From DASRHT01 sp035293765 (GTDB lineage Bacteria > Chloroflexota > Ktedonobacteria > Ktedonobacterales > Ktedonobacteraceae): DNA of 64,000 nt. The notes below the pieces were generated by a model that had not been told where the DNA came from, ran no database searches, and saw only the letters and a program-made list of their open reading frames with translations. Made by a program: the position numbers and the translations under genes. Location: the NCBI GenBank assembly GCA_035293765.1, contig DATGMF010000082.1, positions 10,115-74,114 of the forward strand, given 5' to 3'. Position 1 is the first letter of the stretch, and the number at the start of each line of letters is the position of its first letter. Below are positions 32,302 to 41,868 of the stretch, one piece after another.

Positions 32302-35283
32302 CTAAAACTCGCCTTCTCTTCCTTGCTCATCATTACGGGGAAATTGGCTCTGCCGTCGATTAGCCGCCTGCTTGTGCAAAAACTCGTCGCGGGCGCGTTC
32401 CTCCGCCATGATGTCATCGGCTTCGGCGGAGAGCGAGTGGCCTTCGTCGTCAGAGCGGCCTCCGTTGTCGATGATTTCACGGGCGCGCCCACTTACTTCG
32501 GCGCGTCCGATGATGCCGTGCTCCTCCAGCAGATCGATCAGGCGGGCCGCGCGCGAGTAACCGATGCGCAGGCGGCGCTGCAAGAGCGAAATCGAGGCTC
32601 GCCCGTATTCGCGTACAATTTCCTCGGCTTTATCTAATAGCTCGTCGTCCAGCTCAAATTCGTCGGAAGGCTCATCTTTAATCTCCCAGCCAGGCTCTAC
32701 CTGCGAGGGAGGCACAGCGGAATCGGGGGGGATGTTATTGTTAACCAGAGCTGTATGTTCAATAATTTGTTGCTTCCAGTACTCCACCAGCGCCATAGCC
32801 TCATCATCGGCTAGAAATGCGCCCTGAATGCGCTCAGGACGGCCTGCATCGGCTGGCAGGTAGAGCATATCGCCGCGACCAAGCAGACGCTCAGCGCCGC
32901 CCATATCGATGATTGTGCGCGAGTCCACCGAGGAACTGACCATAAAGGAGATGCGCGTCGGGATGTTGGCTTTGATTAAGCCCGTAATCACATCGACGGA
33001 GGGGCGCTGAGTCGCGATTACCAGGTGGATGCCGGTCGCGCGCGCCAGTTGAGCCAGGCGACAGATCATCGACTCGACTTCTTCCGGGGCCGCCATCATC
33101 AGATCCGCCAGTTCATCAATAACGATGACTATCGCGGGCAGGTTGTTAAGCGAAGTATCACCGCTCCCTATCTTCTCAAAGCGCAATTTGCGGTAGCTAT
33201 CCAGGTTGCGCACATTCAATTGCGAAAAGAGGCGATAGCGCCGCTCCATCTCGTTAATAGCGTTGCGCAGCAGCGGAACTACCTTATCCACTTCGGTGAC
33301 AACAGGTGAGAGCAGATGGGGGATGCCATTATACATGTTCAATTCCACCATCTTGGGGTCCACCATCAACATGCGTACATCATCGGGGGTGGCCTGAGTG
33401 AGAATGCTGGCGATAATGGTATTGATGCATACGCTTTTACCCGCTCCTGTTGCGCCCGCAATCAGCAGGTGCGGCATCCTTGACAGATCGCCCACACGGA
33501 CCTGGCCTGCGACATCTCTGCCCAAAACTATTGCCAGCTTTGATTTAGCTTTTGCGGCCAGGTATTCTTTGCTTTCCAGCACTTCGCGCAGGGTGACGAG
33601 GCGGCTGTTCTTGTTAGGAATCTCGACGCCAACGTAGGGGCGACCGGGGACGGGGGCCTCCATGCGAATCGTTTTGGCCTCCAGCACCAGGGCAAGGTCG
33701 TTTTGCAGGGCCATGATGCGGCTGACGCGTGTGCGCACCTCATAGACAATATTGCCGGTGGCATCCCTCACCGGGACCATTTTGCCCGTTTTATCGTCCA
33801 GTTTCATCGCAGGCTTGCCGGTCGGACGAATGCCGAAGCGAATCACAGTTGGCCCAATACTGATATCCTCCTGCCTGACCTCGGCGTCAACGCGGAAGCT
33901 GCGCAGCGTCTCCTGAATCGTTCTTGCCAGACCGGCGGTATCGTCCCCCAGCAGGTGCAGCTTGACATCGTCTGGATTGTGCAGCAGCGATAGATCAGGC
34001 AACTTCCAGGGTGAGACGATCTGAGGGGCTGATTTTACTGAGCGCGATTTAGGTTGCTGCTTCAGCAGGCGGGGATTAGGCGCGAGCGGTTCCATAGAGC
34101 CACGAGAGCCACGCGCATTGGGAAAATCTCTTATCGTCTCTTCAAAGGGTAGCACACGTTGTTGCGCTCCTCGCACAGAGTCCGCATGCTCGTCCTCATC
34201 AAGCGGTTGCGGTGTGCGCGGCCCGTGCAGCACCAGCCCCACCTCTTGCTTATGCACATTAATATCGTTCAGTGGGTCCTCTTCATCGAAATCCGGCTCG
34301 AACTCGATGGTTTCTTCGTCATCATCTTCATATTCATCGTCGATTAGTCGCCGTCCCGCCCGCGCGGATTGCGCCGCTTTACGAGCAGACACGGGGGGAT
34401 TAGATGCGGCCACGCCGTAACGGCTATATTGGGGACGCTGCCCAAGAAAAGGGGAGAGGTCATTTTCTCTATCGGCAGGCGGTCGAGGCGGGTCCGAGAT
34501 CAGGTGCATGATAAAGCGACCGGCCCCCAGGATCTGCCCAAATGTGATACGGAACGCGATAACGATAGATATCAATATCAAGCCGAGAATCGTTACATGG
34601 CCGATGGCGGCAGGCCATCCCAGCAGAAAGCCTGCCAGGAATTCTCCCAGCACGCCAGCCGCCATCGGCCCAAAGATCAGGCGACTCTCGATCAGTAATA
34701 GCAGCCAGACGCAGGTCAGGCCGATCACCATTGACCAGCGAATAAAGTGCTGGTTGCGTATGCCTTCGACCAGATGAGCCAGAGCATAGGCAACGAGTCC
34801 GAGGGAGAGGAGATAAGCCGCCCAGCCAAAAAAAGTCAGAAAGAACTTATAGAACCCGCTCAAAATGGGAGCCGTGCGGAAAACCGTCAGCGAAGCCAGT
34901 AGCAGAAGGGTCAAAAAGAGTAGCAGACCGCCCAGAATGACCTGCTGATGATGCGCTTCCAGGCCGCTCCATTTGTCGTATGCCCATTTGATAAATTGCG
35001 TATCCTTTGGTTCGGCAGAAGGCGGACCCGAGCGGCTGGATGGCGGGTTTTTCCTGGCACTGGCAGCGGACTTACCGCGTTGGGAAGACTGCTTCGTCCC
35101 GGTGGCTCCGCGTGAGCCTTGCCGGGAAGCGGATACATTAGAGCGTTGCTCAACGTGCGTACTTTGAGCACTTTGCGAACCAACGCTGCCTGCCGCTCTG
35201 CTCACGCGTGAGGAGCCGCGCTCTATGCTCGGCACAATGCGCTCGCCACGCTTGCTTCCTTTGCTTTGACCACTGCCCGCCAT
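32302..35283 (-). CDS. ftsK: DNA translocase FtsK/SpoIIIE
   Basis: A 993-residue septal DNA pump that moves chromosome ends during division or sporulation. A Ser/Arg-rich cytoplasmic N-terminus (1-100) leads to four membrane helices (about 115-260), then an acidic, disordered linker (about 300-430). The motor follows: Walker A GATGAGKSVCINTI near 606 and Walker B IVIVIDELADLMM near 716, with LAQLARATGIHLVIATQRPS. The gamma winged helix is at about 900-970 (RASISLLQRRLRIGYSRAAR). Spacing and length are normal for the family. Confidence 0.97.
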   Translation of the reverse strand: MAGSGQSKGSKRGERIVPSIERGSSRVSRAAGSVGSQSAQSTHVEQRSNVSASRQGSRGATGTKQSSQRGKSAASARKNPPSSRSGPPSAEPKDTQFIKWAYDKWSGLEAHHQQVILGGLLLFLTLLLLASLTVFRTAPILSGFYKFFLTFFGWAAYLLSLGLVAYALAHLVEGIRNQHFIRWSMVIGLTCVWLLLLIESRLIFGPMAAGVLGEFLAGFLLGWPAAIGHVTILGLILISIVIAFRITFGQILGAGRFIMHLISDPPRPPADRENDLSPFLGQRPQYSRYGVAASNPPVSARKAAQSARAGRRLIDDEYEDDDEETIEFEPDFDEEDPLNDINVHKQEVGLVLHGPRTPQPLDEDEHADSVRGAQQRVLPFEETIRDFPNARGSRGSMEPLAPNPRLLKQQPKSRSVKSAPQIVSPWKLPDLSLLHNPDDVKLHLLGDDTAGLARTIQETLRSFRVDAEVRQEDISIGPTVIRFGIRPTGKPAMKLDDKTGKMVPVRDATGNIVYEVRTRVSRIMALQNDLALVLEAKTIRMEAPVPGRPYVGVEIPNKNSRLVTLREVLESKEYLAAKAKSKLAIVLGRDVAGQVRVGDLSRMPHLLIAGATGAGKSVCINTIIASILTQATPDDVRMLMVDPKMVELNMYNGIPHLLSPVVTEVDKVVPLLRNAINEMERRYRLFSQLNVRNLDSYRKLRFEKIGSGDTSLNNLPAIVIVIDELADLMMAAPEEVESMICRLAQLARATGIHLVIATQRPSVDVITGLIKANIPTRISFMVSSSVDSRTIIDMGGAERLLGRGDMLYLPADAGRPERIQGAFLADDEAMALVEYWKQQIIEHTALVNNNIPPDSAVPPSQVEPGWEIKDEPSDEFELDDELLDKAEEIVREYGRASISLLQRRLRIGYSRAARLIDLLEEHGIIGRAEVSGRAREIIDNGGRSDDEGHSLSAEADDIMAEERARDEFLHKQAANRRQSQFPRNDEQGREGEF

Positions 35284-35438
35284 TACAGGTTTCCCTCCCT
35301 CATTAGAAAGAGTTTGATTGCAACAGTATGATTATGATAGCGCAGATGTTCCAGAGAAGCAATAGGGCAAATGTCTACGTAGGAGCTAGTGGGAGCAAAA
35401 AAAGCGTCCGAGAGACCCCTAGATACTGCCGCCCACCT

Positions 35439-35474
35439 CTTCGTAGGGACGCGCTGAAGCGGGTCCCTACGAAG
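35439..35474. repeat. Short palindromic copy of the GTAGGGACC repeat
   Basis: CTTCGTAGGGAC (35439-35450) and GTCCCTACGAAG (35463-35474) are perfect 12-bp inverted arms around a 12-base centre. The ends match those of the larger elements at 18655 and 54758. It lies between ftsK and rnj. Confidence 0.7.
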
Positions 35475-35485
35475 TTTTTGGACAT

Positions 35486-35516
35486 AGAGAAGTGATGAGA
35501 ATCTCATCACTTCTCT
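35486..35516. terminator. Long hairpin downstream of rnj
   Basis: A 31-base palindrome with 15-bp arms (AGAGAAGTGATGAGA and its complement) around one base, about 16 bp after the rnj stop. Likely transcription end or 3' stabiliser for rnj; there is no T-run. Confidence 0.5.
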
Positions 35517-35531
35517 ACCCTGCTTGATAGC

Positions 35532-37196
35532 TTAGACTTCCATCACCACCGGCAGGATCATCGGGCGGCGGCGGGTCTTTTCATAAAGAAACTCGCTCAG
35601 CGTATGCTTGATTTTGTCTTTGACGAACGACCAGTCGGAGCCGTGACGTCCGTCCAGACCGATGAATGACTCCAGAATGCGTTCGCGGGCACTCTCAAGC
35701 AGCTCTTCGGCATCACGCATATAGACAAATCCGCGCGAAACGATGTCGGGGCCTGCCAGCGGCTGTCCAGTCTCTTTATCGATGGTCAGAACTGCCATCA
35801 AGATGCCATCTTGCGATAGCACTTTGCGGTCACGCAGCACGATCTGCCCAACATCACCCACGCCCAGGCCATCCACAAAAACATTGCCACTGGTCGTATG
35901 GTCGGTCAGTGCGATCCCGTCGGGAGAGACCTCAATCATGTCGCCATCTTCCGCCACCACAATATGTTCGCCGGGAATACCAAGTGAATGCGCGAGCTTG
36001 GCATGGAGCACCAGTTGACGATATTCACCGTGAATGGGCACAAAGAAGCGGGGACGCAACAGCGAGATCATCAGCTTCAGCTCTTCCTGCGCGCCATGGC
36101 CCGAAACGTGTACATTCGAGATGCCCTGATAGAACACCTCAGCTCCCTGGCGAAACAGGCTGTTGATCGTCCGATGTACCATTTTCTCGTTGCCAGGTAC
36201 GGGCGTGGCAGAGAGAATGACCGTATCACCGGACTGGATGCGCACCAGGCGATGATCCTCGTTAGCAATGCGGGTCAGCGCCGAGGTAGGCTCGCCCTGG
36301 CTGCCGGTACAGATGATTACTACCTGCTCCGGCTCAAATTTGTTGATATCCTCGGCTCGGATCAGCATCCCTTTGGGAATATTCAGGTAGCCAAGCTCAA
36401 CCGCCATCTGTACGTTGTTGACCATGCTGCGACCAACAAGCGCGACAAAACGCTCGTAGCGCGTCGCCGTATCCACCACCTGCTGTACGCGCGAGATCAG
36501 CGATGCAAAAGTCGCGATGAGAATACGTCCGGGGGCGTTAGCAAAGATTTTGTCGAGCGAATCGTTAATCACGCGCTCGGACGGCGTATAGCCGGGAGCC
36601 TCCACACGCGTGCTATCGCCCATCATCAGCAGGACACCTTCGTTGCCGATGCGGCCTAGCGTGCCGATGTCGGCGGGTTTGCCATCAACAGGCGTGTAGT
36701 CAAACTTGTAATCGCCCGTGTGGACCACAGTGCCGATGGGAGTGCGAATAACAATCCCAACCGCGTCAGGAATGCTATGATTGACGCGAAAGAACTCCGC
36801 CAGCAACTCGCCTAGCTCTAGCTGGTCACCTGGAGTTACAATGGTGATCGTCGCCTTCTCAAGCAAGCGGTGCTCTTTGAGCTTCACGCTGATTAAACCA
36901 TGTGTCAGACGGGTGGCGTAGACAGGCGGAAAATCAAGCGCAGGTAGAATGTAGGGGAGGCCACCAACATGATCTTCATGACCGTGGGTAATGAGGATAC
37001 CGCGTATACGGTGTTTCTTATCGGCGAGATAGCTCGTATCAGGGATAACCAGGTCAACACCAAACATTTCCTCATCGGGGAACATCACCCCGGCATCAAT
37101 GATGATTATGTCGTTGCCGTACTCAACGACCATCATATTCTTTCCGACTTCCCCCAGACCTCCTAGCGGGACAAGCCGAATTTTTTCTGTTGTCAA
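35532..37196 (-). CDS. rnj: Ribonuclease J
   Basis: A metallo-beta-lactamase/beta-CASP ribonuclease that degrades and processes RNA. I take the TTG at 37196 as start because AGGAGG lies 11 bases before it (554 residues); a GTG at 37235 would place that ribosome site inside the gene. The protein opens IRLVPLGGLGEVGKNMMVVE. The zinc motif is ITHGHEDHVGGLPYIL. GDSTRVEAPGYTPSE and the beta-CASP block STNP-like GSQGEPTSALTRIA follow, then HVSGHGAQEELKLMISLLRP and FVPIHGEYRQL. The C-terminal domain ends EFLYEKTRRRPMILPVVMEV. Confidence 0.95.
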   Translation of the reverse strand: MTTEKIRLVPLGGLGEVGKNMMVVEYGNDIIIIDAGVMFPDEEMFGVDLVIPDTSYLADKKHRIRGILITHGHEDHVGGLPYILPALDFPPVYATRLTHGLISVKLKEHRLLEKATITIVTPGDQLELGELLAEFFRVNHSIPDAVGIVIRTPIGTVVHTGDYKFDYTPVDGKPADIGTLGRIGNEGVLLMMGDSTRVEAPGYTPSERVINDSLDKIFANAPGRILIATFASLISRVQQVVDTATRYERFVALVGRSMVNNVQMAVELGYLNIPKGMLIRAEDINKFEPEQVVIICTGSQGEPTSALTRIANEDHRLVRIQSGDTVILSATPVPGNEKMVHRTINSLFRQGAEVFYQGISNVHVSGHGAQEELKLMISLLRPRFFVPIHGEYRQLVLHAKLAHSLGIPGEHIVVAEDGDMIEVSPDGIALTDHTTSGNVFVDGLGVGDVGQIVLRDRKVLSQDGILMAVLTIDKETGQPLAGPDIVSRGFVYMRDAEELLESARERILESFIGLDGRHGSDWSFVKDKIKHTLSEFLYEKTRRRPMILPVVMEV

Positions 37197-37625
37197 AGTA
37201 TAAAGAACCTCCTGACCACACCATATGTGTAGCACCTATCAAGAAAAACGTCTCTATTGGTATATCTATCTTCACTCCTGTCTCTCCCTCAGGAGTAAAT
37301 GCCAAATAAATAAGATTATGCCATTAAAATTCTACCATAGGAACTTACTAAATACAAGCACCTACCCACCCCCTGAGGCACCCTCCGCCATCCCATTGTA
37401 TCGTGCCAACCCACCTACGCTTTAATTTTCGTCCCTCCACTGCTTCTCCTAATTAAAACAAAGTAGCAAGCAATTTTATGCCTGGTATTCCCTATTACTA
37501 GCAACCAACTTTTGTGATACTATCATCAGCTACCTGTATTATATGGTAATATAGTAATGTTTCCTTTGCTGAGCTTCATGGCTGAAGCTCATGTATTGCT
37601 TAGAAGCACTTTAAAAGGAGTGGCT
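37197..37625. other. Gene-free gap (429 bp) between rnj and the P450 gene
   Basis: Divergent promoters are expected here. On the rnj side a 7-bp hairpin (ACTCCTG 37274-37280 with CAGGAGT 37290-37296) lies in the presumed rnj leader. On the P450 side the region is AT-rich with TATTAT-like boxes near 37535. No RNA gene or other coding region is apparent. Confidence 0.4.
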
Positions 37626-38768
37626 ATGGTAGAAAATGGCATCGTCACCTACGATCCTCTTTATCCTCACGCGTGGTACCAGCACATGCAAAGAACAGCT
37701 CCGGTCTTTTATAACCAGCAACATCGTTCATGGCATGTTTTCCGCTATAGAGACGTACAACGTATATTGCTAGATCCCACCTCTTTTTCCTCCAGGATAG
37801 ATATAGGGCGTGGGATGGAGAAGAGCCTGGTGTTTATCGATCCCCCTCGTCACCGCTCGTTACGCAATCTCATCACGCAGCGTTTTACCCCGCGAACGGT
37901 CGCACAACTTGAACCGCGCATCACCGCTATTGTGCATGAACTCCTGGATGAAGTTACTGCTCAGGGAAAAATGGATGTCGTTGATGATCTGGCCCATCCA
38001 TTACCCACCATTGTCATTGCGGAACTGCTTGGCATATCGGCGGAGGACCGCACGCAATTCAGAGTATGGTCCGATGCCGTGCTGGAACAAAGCATCTCAC
38101 CCGAACAAAGCGAGCAATTAGGTAGAGAAATGGGAGGATATTTCTTACGGGAAATTGAGCAACGCCGCCGAAACCCTGGGAACGATCTGATCAGTGAGCT
38201 ATTAGCCGCTAACATCGATGGAGAGCGGCTCAGTCAAGAGGATATACTGAGTTTTTGCATTCTTCTTCTGGTAGCAGGCAACGAGACCACAACAACCCTG
38301 CTCGGGAATGCTATGGTCTGCTTCGACGAATTTCCAGAAGCTATGCAGGCAGTACAGGCGGACCTTTCCTTGCTTCCCGATGCCATTGAGGAAGTGCTGC
38401 GTTATCGTTCTCCCATTAATTCCGTCGCTCGCATTGCTACCTGTGATATTTCCATTGGCGACCAGGAGATCAAAGCAGGCAGCTTTGTTAATGTCTCTCC
38501 GCCTGCCGCAAATTGCGATGAGACCGAGTTTCCAAACGCGCTCCAATTCGATATCAAAAGATCCCCCAATCGACATCTTGGCTTTGGTTATGGCATTCAT
38601 TTTTGCATTGGCGCGCCACTTGCTCGCCTGGAGGCAAAAATTGCGCTTACCGCTATGTTCGAGAGACTTTCTGATATTCAGCGCATGCGGGACATACCAC
38701 TTGAGCCGATTGTTGGCTCAGGTACTTTTGGCATAAAACATTTCCCCATTACATTTAAAGCGCAATAG
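37626..38768 (+). CDS. Cytochrome P450
   Basis: A soluble bacterial P450 monooxygenase of 380 residues. The ATG at 37626 has AAAGGAG five bases upstream; an in-frame ATG 23 codons earlier is less likely. Hallmarks: MEKSLVFIDPPRHRSLRNLI (C helix), the I-helix AGNETTTTLLG with the oxygen-activation Thr, EEVLRYRSP with the ExxR pair, and the heme loop FGYGIHFCIGAPLARLEA with the cysteinate ligand. The segment NVSPPAANCDETEFPNA differs from the usual AANRDP. It resembles the CYP107/CYP109-like group. No ferredoxin or reductase gene is adjacent, so redox partners are elsewhere. Substrate unknown. Confidence 0.95.
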   Translation: MVENGIVTYDPLYPHAWYQHMQRTAPVFYNQQHRSWHVFRYRDVQRILLDPTSFSSRIDIGRGMEKSLVFIDPPRHRSLRNLITQRFTPRTVAQLEPRITAIVHELLDEVTAQGKMDVVDDLAHPLPTIVIAELLGISAEDRTQFRVWSDAVLEQSISPEQSEQLGREMGGYFLREIEQRRRNPGNDLISELLAANIDGERLSQEDILSFCILLLVAGNETTTTLLGNAMVCFDEFPEAMQAVQADLSLLPDAIEEVLRYRSPINSVARIATCDISIGDQEIKAGSFVNVSPPAANCDETEFPNALQFDIKRSPNRHLGFGYGIHFCIGAPLARLEAKIALTAMFERLSDIQRMRDIPLEPIVGSGTFGIKHFPITFKAQ

Positions 38769-38787
38769 TAATAATGCAGCATTGGCA

Positions 38788-38849
38788 GGTAGTCGGAAGC
38801 CGAAGGCAAACGCTTCATATACGGGTGTCTGCCTTCGACTGCCGATTAC
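38788..38849. terminator. Imperfect hairpin between convergent genes
   Basis: CGAAGGCA (38801-38808) pairs with TGCCTTCG (38830-38837), and the flanks continue as an imperfect stem. It lies between the P450 stop and the stop of the tail-anchored protein gene, overlapping the latter. Confidence 0.4.
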
Positions 38850-39352
38850 AGCACATGTGTAACCCTCAGTACGATGAATGCGACAATGAGCAGGACTATC
38901 AGGGCAATGGCCGCAATCATAAAATAGGTAATGCGGCGATCAAGCCTGACCTTGCCGCCCGGGAGGGCTTTGCGCAGTTCCGCACGTCTCTCCTCAAGAC
39001 GCTGCTTGCGGCGCGTAATCCTTTTCTGGCGCTGTTGCTGCAACGTCTCCATCTTCTGCTGCCCAGCATATGGACCCGCTCCCATCTGCTGCATGCGGCG
39101 GCGCATGGTACGGTTGTAGCTCTCGATTTGCTGCTGATTGGGATCTCTGCTGGTCGGAGGCGGTTTAGGCAACGTCGATTTCGCTCCTGGCACTGCCGTG
39201 CCGCCTGCACGCGGCTTCTCATCTTTGCGTTTCCTGTCAACGCTTCTTTTCGCTTCAGCAGAGGCCGGCTGGCTCGGCTGTACTGGCTTTTCAGCGCCAC
39301 CATCTGGCGGCCTTTCCCCCTGCTTCTGCCTCGATGAGCGTTCTTTCGCCAT
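38846..39352 (-). CDS. Basic disordered protein with a C-terminal membrane anchor
   Basis: A 168-residue protein, not recognised. The first 85 residues are charged, Pro/Lys/Arg-rich and disordered. A strongly basic helical stretch (about 95-140, with QQQRQKRITRRKQRLEERRA) may form a coiled coil or bind nucleic acid. One membrane helix (about 145-163, FMIAAIALIVLLIVAFIVL) is followed by only five residues, so it is tail-anchored with the bulk in the cytoplasm. It lies 74 bp after cca on the same strand. Confidence 0.75.
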   Translation of the reverse strand: MAKERSSRQKQGERPPDGGAEKPVQPSQPASAEAKRSVDRKRKDEKPRAGGTAVPGAKSTLPKPPPTSRDPNQQQIESYNRTMRRRMQQMGAGPYAGQQKMETLQQQRQKRITRRKQRLEERRAELRKALPGGKVRLDRRITYFMIAAIALIVLLIVAFIVLRVTHVL

Positions 39353-39426
39353 GATAAAACCCTTTCCTTAAATAATGCGTTAGTAGTGCGTCTCTACTTG
39401 ACGTCTCGATACTGAATAGGAGGTAG

Positions 39427-40800
39427 CTACAGATGCTGCTGCTGAATATACTCCCGAGCCAGACGCGCCGCTTCCTCTTTATCATCTGGCCGCAGCATGC
39501 CATCAATGACCAGGCCCAGCAGGTATTCTTTGATGGGACGCAGCCACGGACCGGGGCCACGCTCAAACATCTCCATCAACTCTTTCCCATCAAGCGGGCT
39601 CTTCAGCGGAACCCGCTCGGCCTCCTCTTTCAAACGCTGGCAACGCTCGGCCAGTTCCATGACCCGCGCATTGGCGCGCGCGACTTTATCCACGCGATAA
39701 CTCGTGATATCGGCGCGCGAAAGATCGAGCAGATCAGGCAATGTATTGCCACTCTCAAGCATCAAGCGTCGTACGGCGCCGTCGGTCCATTCCGCAGTAT
39801 AAGCGTTGGCTCGCATATGCAAGCGCACAAGGAGAGAGATACTCTCGATAAAATCGCGGTCGAAATGGAGCCGTTTGAGGATATCACGAGCCATATGCGC
39901 ACCGATATCTTCGTGCTGAAAGAAATGCACCTTGTTATCCTCAACGGTTTTAGTGCGCGGCTTGGCGATATCATGCAGCAATGCGCTCCATCGAGTGGCT
40001 AAACGCGGAGATGAGCGTTCAACAACCCGCAGAACGTGCGTATACACATCTTTGGTCGAGACTGACCGGGGCTGTGGCTGCTGCGAGACGCCGCGTAGCT
40101 CCAGCACCTCAGGAATGATCCAGCGCATCAGATCAAGCTCCACCAGCAGGTCGATTCCCCTGGCGGGATGTGGTGAGAGCAGCAGCTTGTTCATCTCATC
40201 GCGAATACGCTCGCGGCTGATCTTTTGCAGCTTCGAGGACTGACGCTCTATCGAGCGGCGCGTCTCTTCTTCAATACTGAAGCCTAGCTGGGCCGCGAAG
40301 CGCACGGCCCGTAACAGACGAAGGGGATCTTCGTCGAAGCGTTTGTCTGGTTCATTGCCAACGGCGCGCAGGATATGCATCTCCAGGTCCTGCTTCCCTC
40401 CAAAGGGATCAATGATATGCCCATTAAGAGGGTCGCGGGCCATCGCATTAATCGTGAAATCGCGGCGCAGTAAATCCTCTTCCAACCTGTCTCCGAAGCA
40501 CACCTCTGGCTTGCGCGACTCTGGATTGTAGCGTTCGGTGCGAAAGGTCGTGATTTCAACGATATTCTCTTCATAATGGAGACGCACCGTGCCGAAACGT
40601 TCGCCGACCAGCACCACTGCGGTCGGCTGCGTGGAAGCAACCAGGCGTTTGATCTCATCGGGTCGCGCGTCGGTTGTCAGATCCGCATCACCGGACTGCG
40701 CACGGTGGAGTAGCACATCGCGAACCGTCCCCCCAACCATATAAAGTTGTTTCTGCTGAGCGCGAAAAAGTTGCGCCAGAGTAATAATAATGTCTAACAT
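39427..40800 (-). CDS. cca: CCA-adding tRNA nucleotidyltransferase / poly(A) polymerase family with HD domain
   Basis: A 457-residue class II nucleotidyltransferase. The head has YMVGGTVRDVLLHR and GDADLTTDARPDEI, the catalytic GG-xRD and DxD motifs, then RRDFTINAMARDPLNG and EDPLRLLRAVRFAAQLGFSI. A C-terminal HD domain is visible as HVLRVVERSS, ALLHDIAKPRTK and HFFQHEDIGA. It should add or repair the 3' CCA end of tRNA; poly(A) polymerase activity is the alternative. Same strand as the small membrane protein downstream. Confidence 0.93.
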   Translation of the reverse strand: MLDIIITLAQLFRAQQKQLYMVGGTVRDVLLHRAQSGDADLTTDARPDEIKRLVASTQPTAVVLVGERFGTVRLHYEENIVEITTFRTERYNPESRKPEVCFGDRLEEDLLRRDFTINAMARDPLNGHIIDPFGGKQDLEMHILRAVGNEPDKRFDEDPLRLLRAVRFAAQLGFSIEEETRRSIERQSSKLQKISRERIRDEMNKLLLSPHPARGIDLLVELDLMRWIIPEVLELRGVSQQPQPRSVSTKDVYTHVLRVVERSSPRLATRWSALLHDIAKPRTKTVEDNKVHFFQHEDIGAHMARDILKRLHFDRDFIESISLLVRLHMRANAYTAEWTDGAVRRLMLESGNTLPDLLDLSRADITSYRVDKVARANARVMELAERCQRLKEEAERVPLKSPLDGKELMEMFERGPGPWLRPIKEYLLGLVIDGMLRPDDKEEAARLAREYIQQQHL

Positions 40801-41023
40801 GCTAAATTAATGCATTCTGCTTCGTTGTGAGTCTGCTAAATAACGGGAAGTTACCCATTGCCGATGACCAGCGAGGCCATCTAAAGAGCAAGCCGAGCCA
40901 GACCAGATGGTATTCCGTTCCCATCTTTATAATGGGACTATTGTATCATGTTCGAATAGCTCCTTTAAAGAGGGTGGGGCAGATGAATTTTTTAGATGTG
41001 ATGAACATATGTGCTAATATCTC

Positions 41024-41051
41024 TTGACTGGAACATTTATTCTGGTATACT
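41024..41051 (+). promoter_or_regulatory. Promoter of the 41096 membrane-protein gene
   Basis: TTGACT (41024-41029), 16-bp spacer, TATACT (41046-41051), 45 bp before the start codon. Confidence 0.65.
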
Positions 41052-41095
41052 TGAAGAAAATATGTTCTAAACATATCTAGATTGGAGGAACCGTC

Positions 41096-41773
41096 ATGGG
41101 AACAACTGAGATCAGGAGACAGGCACGACCAATCCAGCACGACGTAGAGGACGATGATTCACTTTATATCACACGAATGCCCAGTAGCACAAGGAGATAC
41201 AGAACTGCCCCGCCGCCTGTAGCAGCCGATACGCTCGAAGGGCCGATTACGGAGGAGAGAATGTTTATCCAGCATCGCCGCTCCAGTCTGAAGCGACCGC
41301 ACACGAGTGGCGTGGCTTCAAACGCGGTCAAACCTCCTAAAACCGATGAATTGCCGGGACGGAGGCGCTTTCCACTGGTGGCTATTGGTATAGGCATGAT
41401 GGTTATGATTCTAATTGTTATATGCTTGAGCGCCTGGAACTCGTGGTGGCATACCTATCAAGACGATCAGCAATTTGGTCGTCCGCGTACGTTCCAGATG
41501 GATGCGGTGGTAGGGCATGAAGATAGTCCGAGCAACCCCACCCATTTTATCTTTATTAATTTGCACCGCCATATAGAGATTATTGAGATACCAGGGGGCA
41601 ATGTCGCTCATACGCATATCTATTCCGGTCCGATTCTCTTTGGCGATGGGCAAGATCTTACCCCTGTCACCGGTGAAATCCGCGATATCAATGGCAGACG
41701 CGACCTGGTTGTACATATCCAGGATCAACAAATTGTGTTTATTAACGATGGCACGACTTTTCGTCCACAATGA
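41096..41773 (+). CDS. Single-pass membrane protein with an extracytoplasmic beta domain
   Basis: A 225-residue protein with GGAGG seven bases before the ATG and a good promoter. A polar N-terminus of about 95 residues is followed by one membrane helix (FPLVAIGIGMMVMILIVICL) and an outer domain of about 105 residues. The outer part is beta-rich, with THFIFINLHRHIEIIEIPGG, ILFGDGQDLTPVTGEIRD and DLVVHIQDQQIVFINDG, which could be a single-blade propeller or jelly-roll piece. I do not recognise the family. Confidence 0.8.
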   Translation: MGTTEIRRQARPIQHDVEDDDSLYITRMPSSTRRYRTAPPPVAADTLEGPITEERMFIQHRRSSLKRPHTSGVASNAVKPPKTDELPGRRRFPLVAIGIGMMVMILIVICLSAWNSWWHTYQDDQQFGRPRTFQMDAVVGHEDSPSNPTHFIFINLHRHIEIIEIPGGNVAHTHIYSGPILFGDGQDLTPVTGEIRDINGRRDLVVHIQDQQIVFINDGTTFRPQ

Positions 41774-41868
41774 CGAGCATGGCAAAATGGCTGCGCAACT
41801 GCGTCGTGCAAGAATTATCTCCTCTAAGCAAGAATGCGGTACAATATTAGCAAAAAAGGGGATGATTT

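Noticed and set aside
34100..34420. Ser-rich plus-strand frames opposite the ftsK linker
   Set aside because: They mirror the acidic low-complexity linker of FtsK on the other strand.
40950..40957. GTTCGAAT, which resembles a tRNA T-loop, upstream of the 41096 gene
   Set aside because: No matching acceptor or anticodon arms can be formed around it on either strand.
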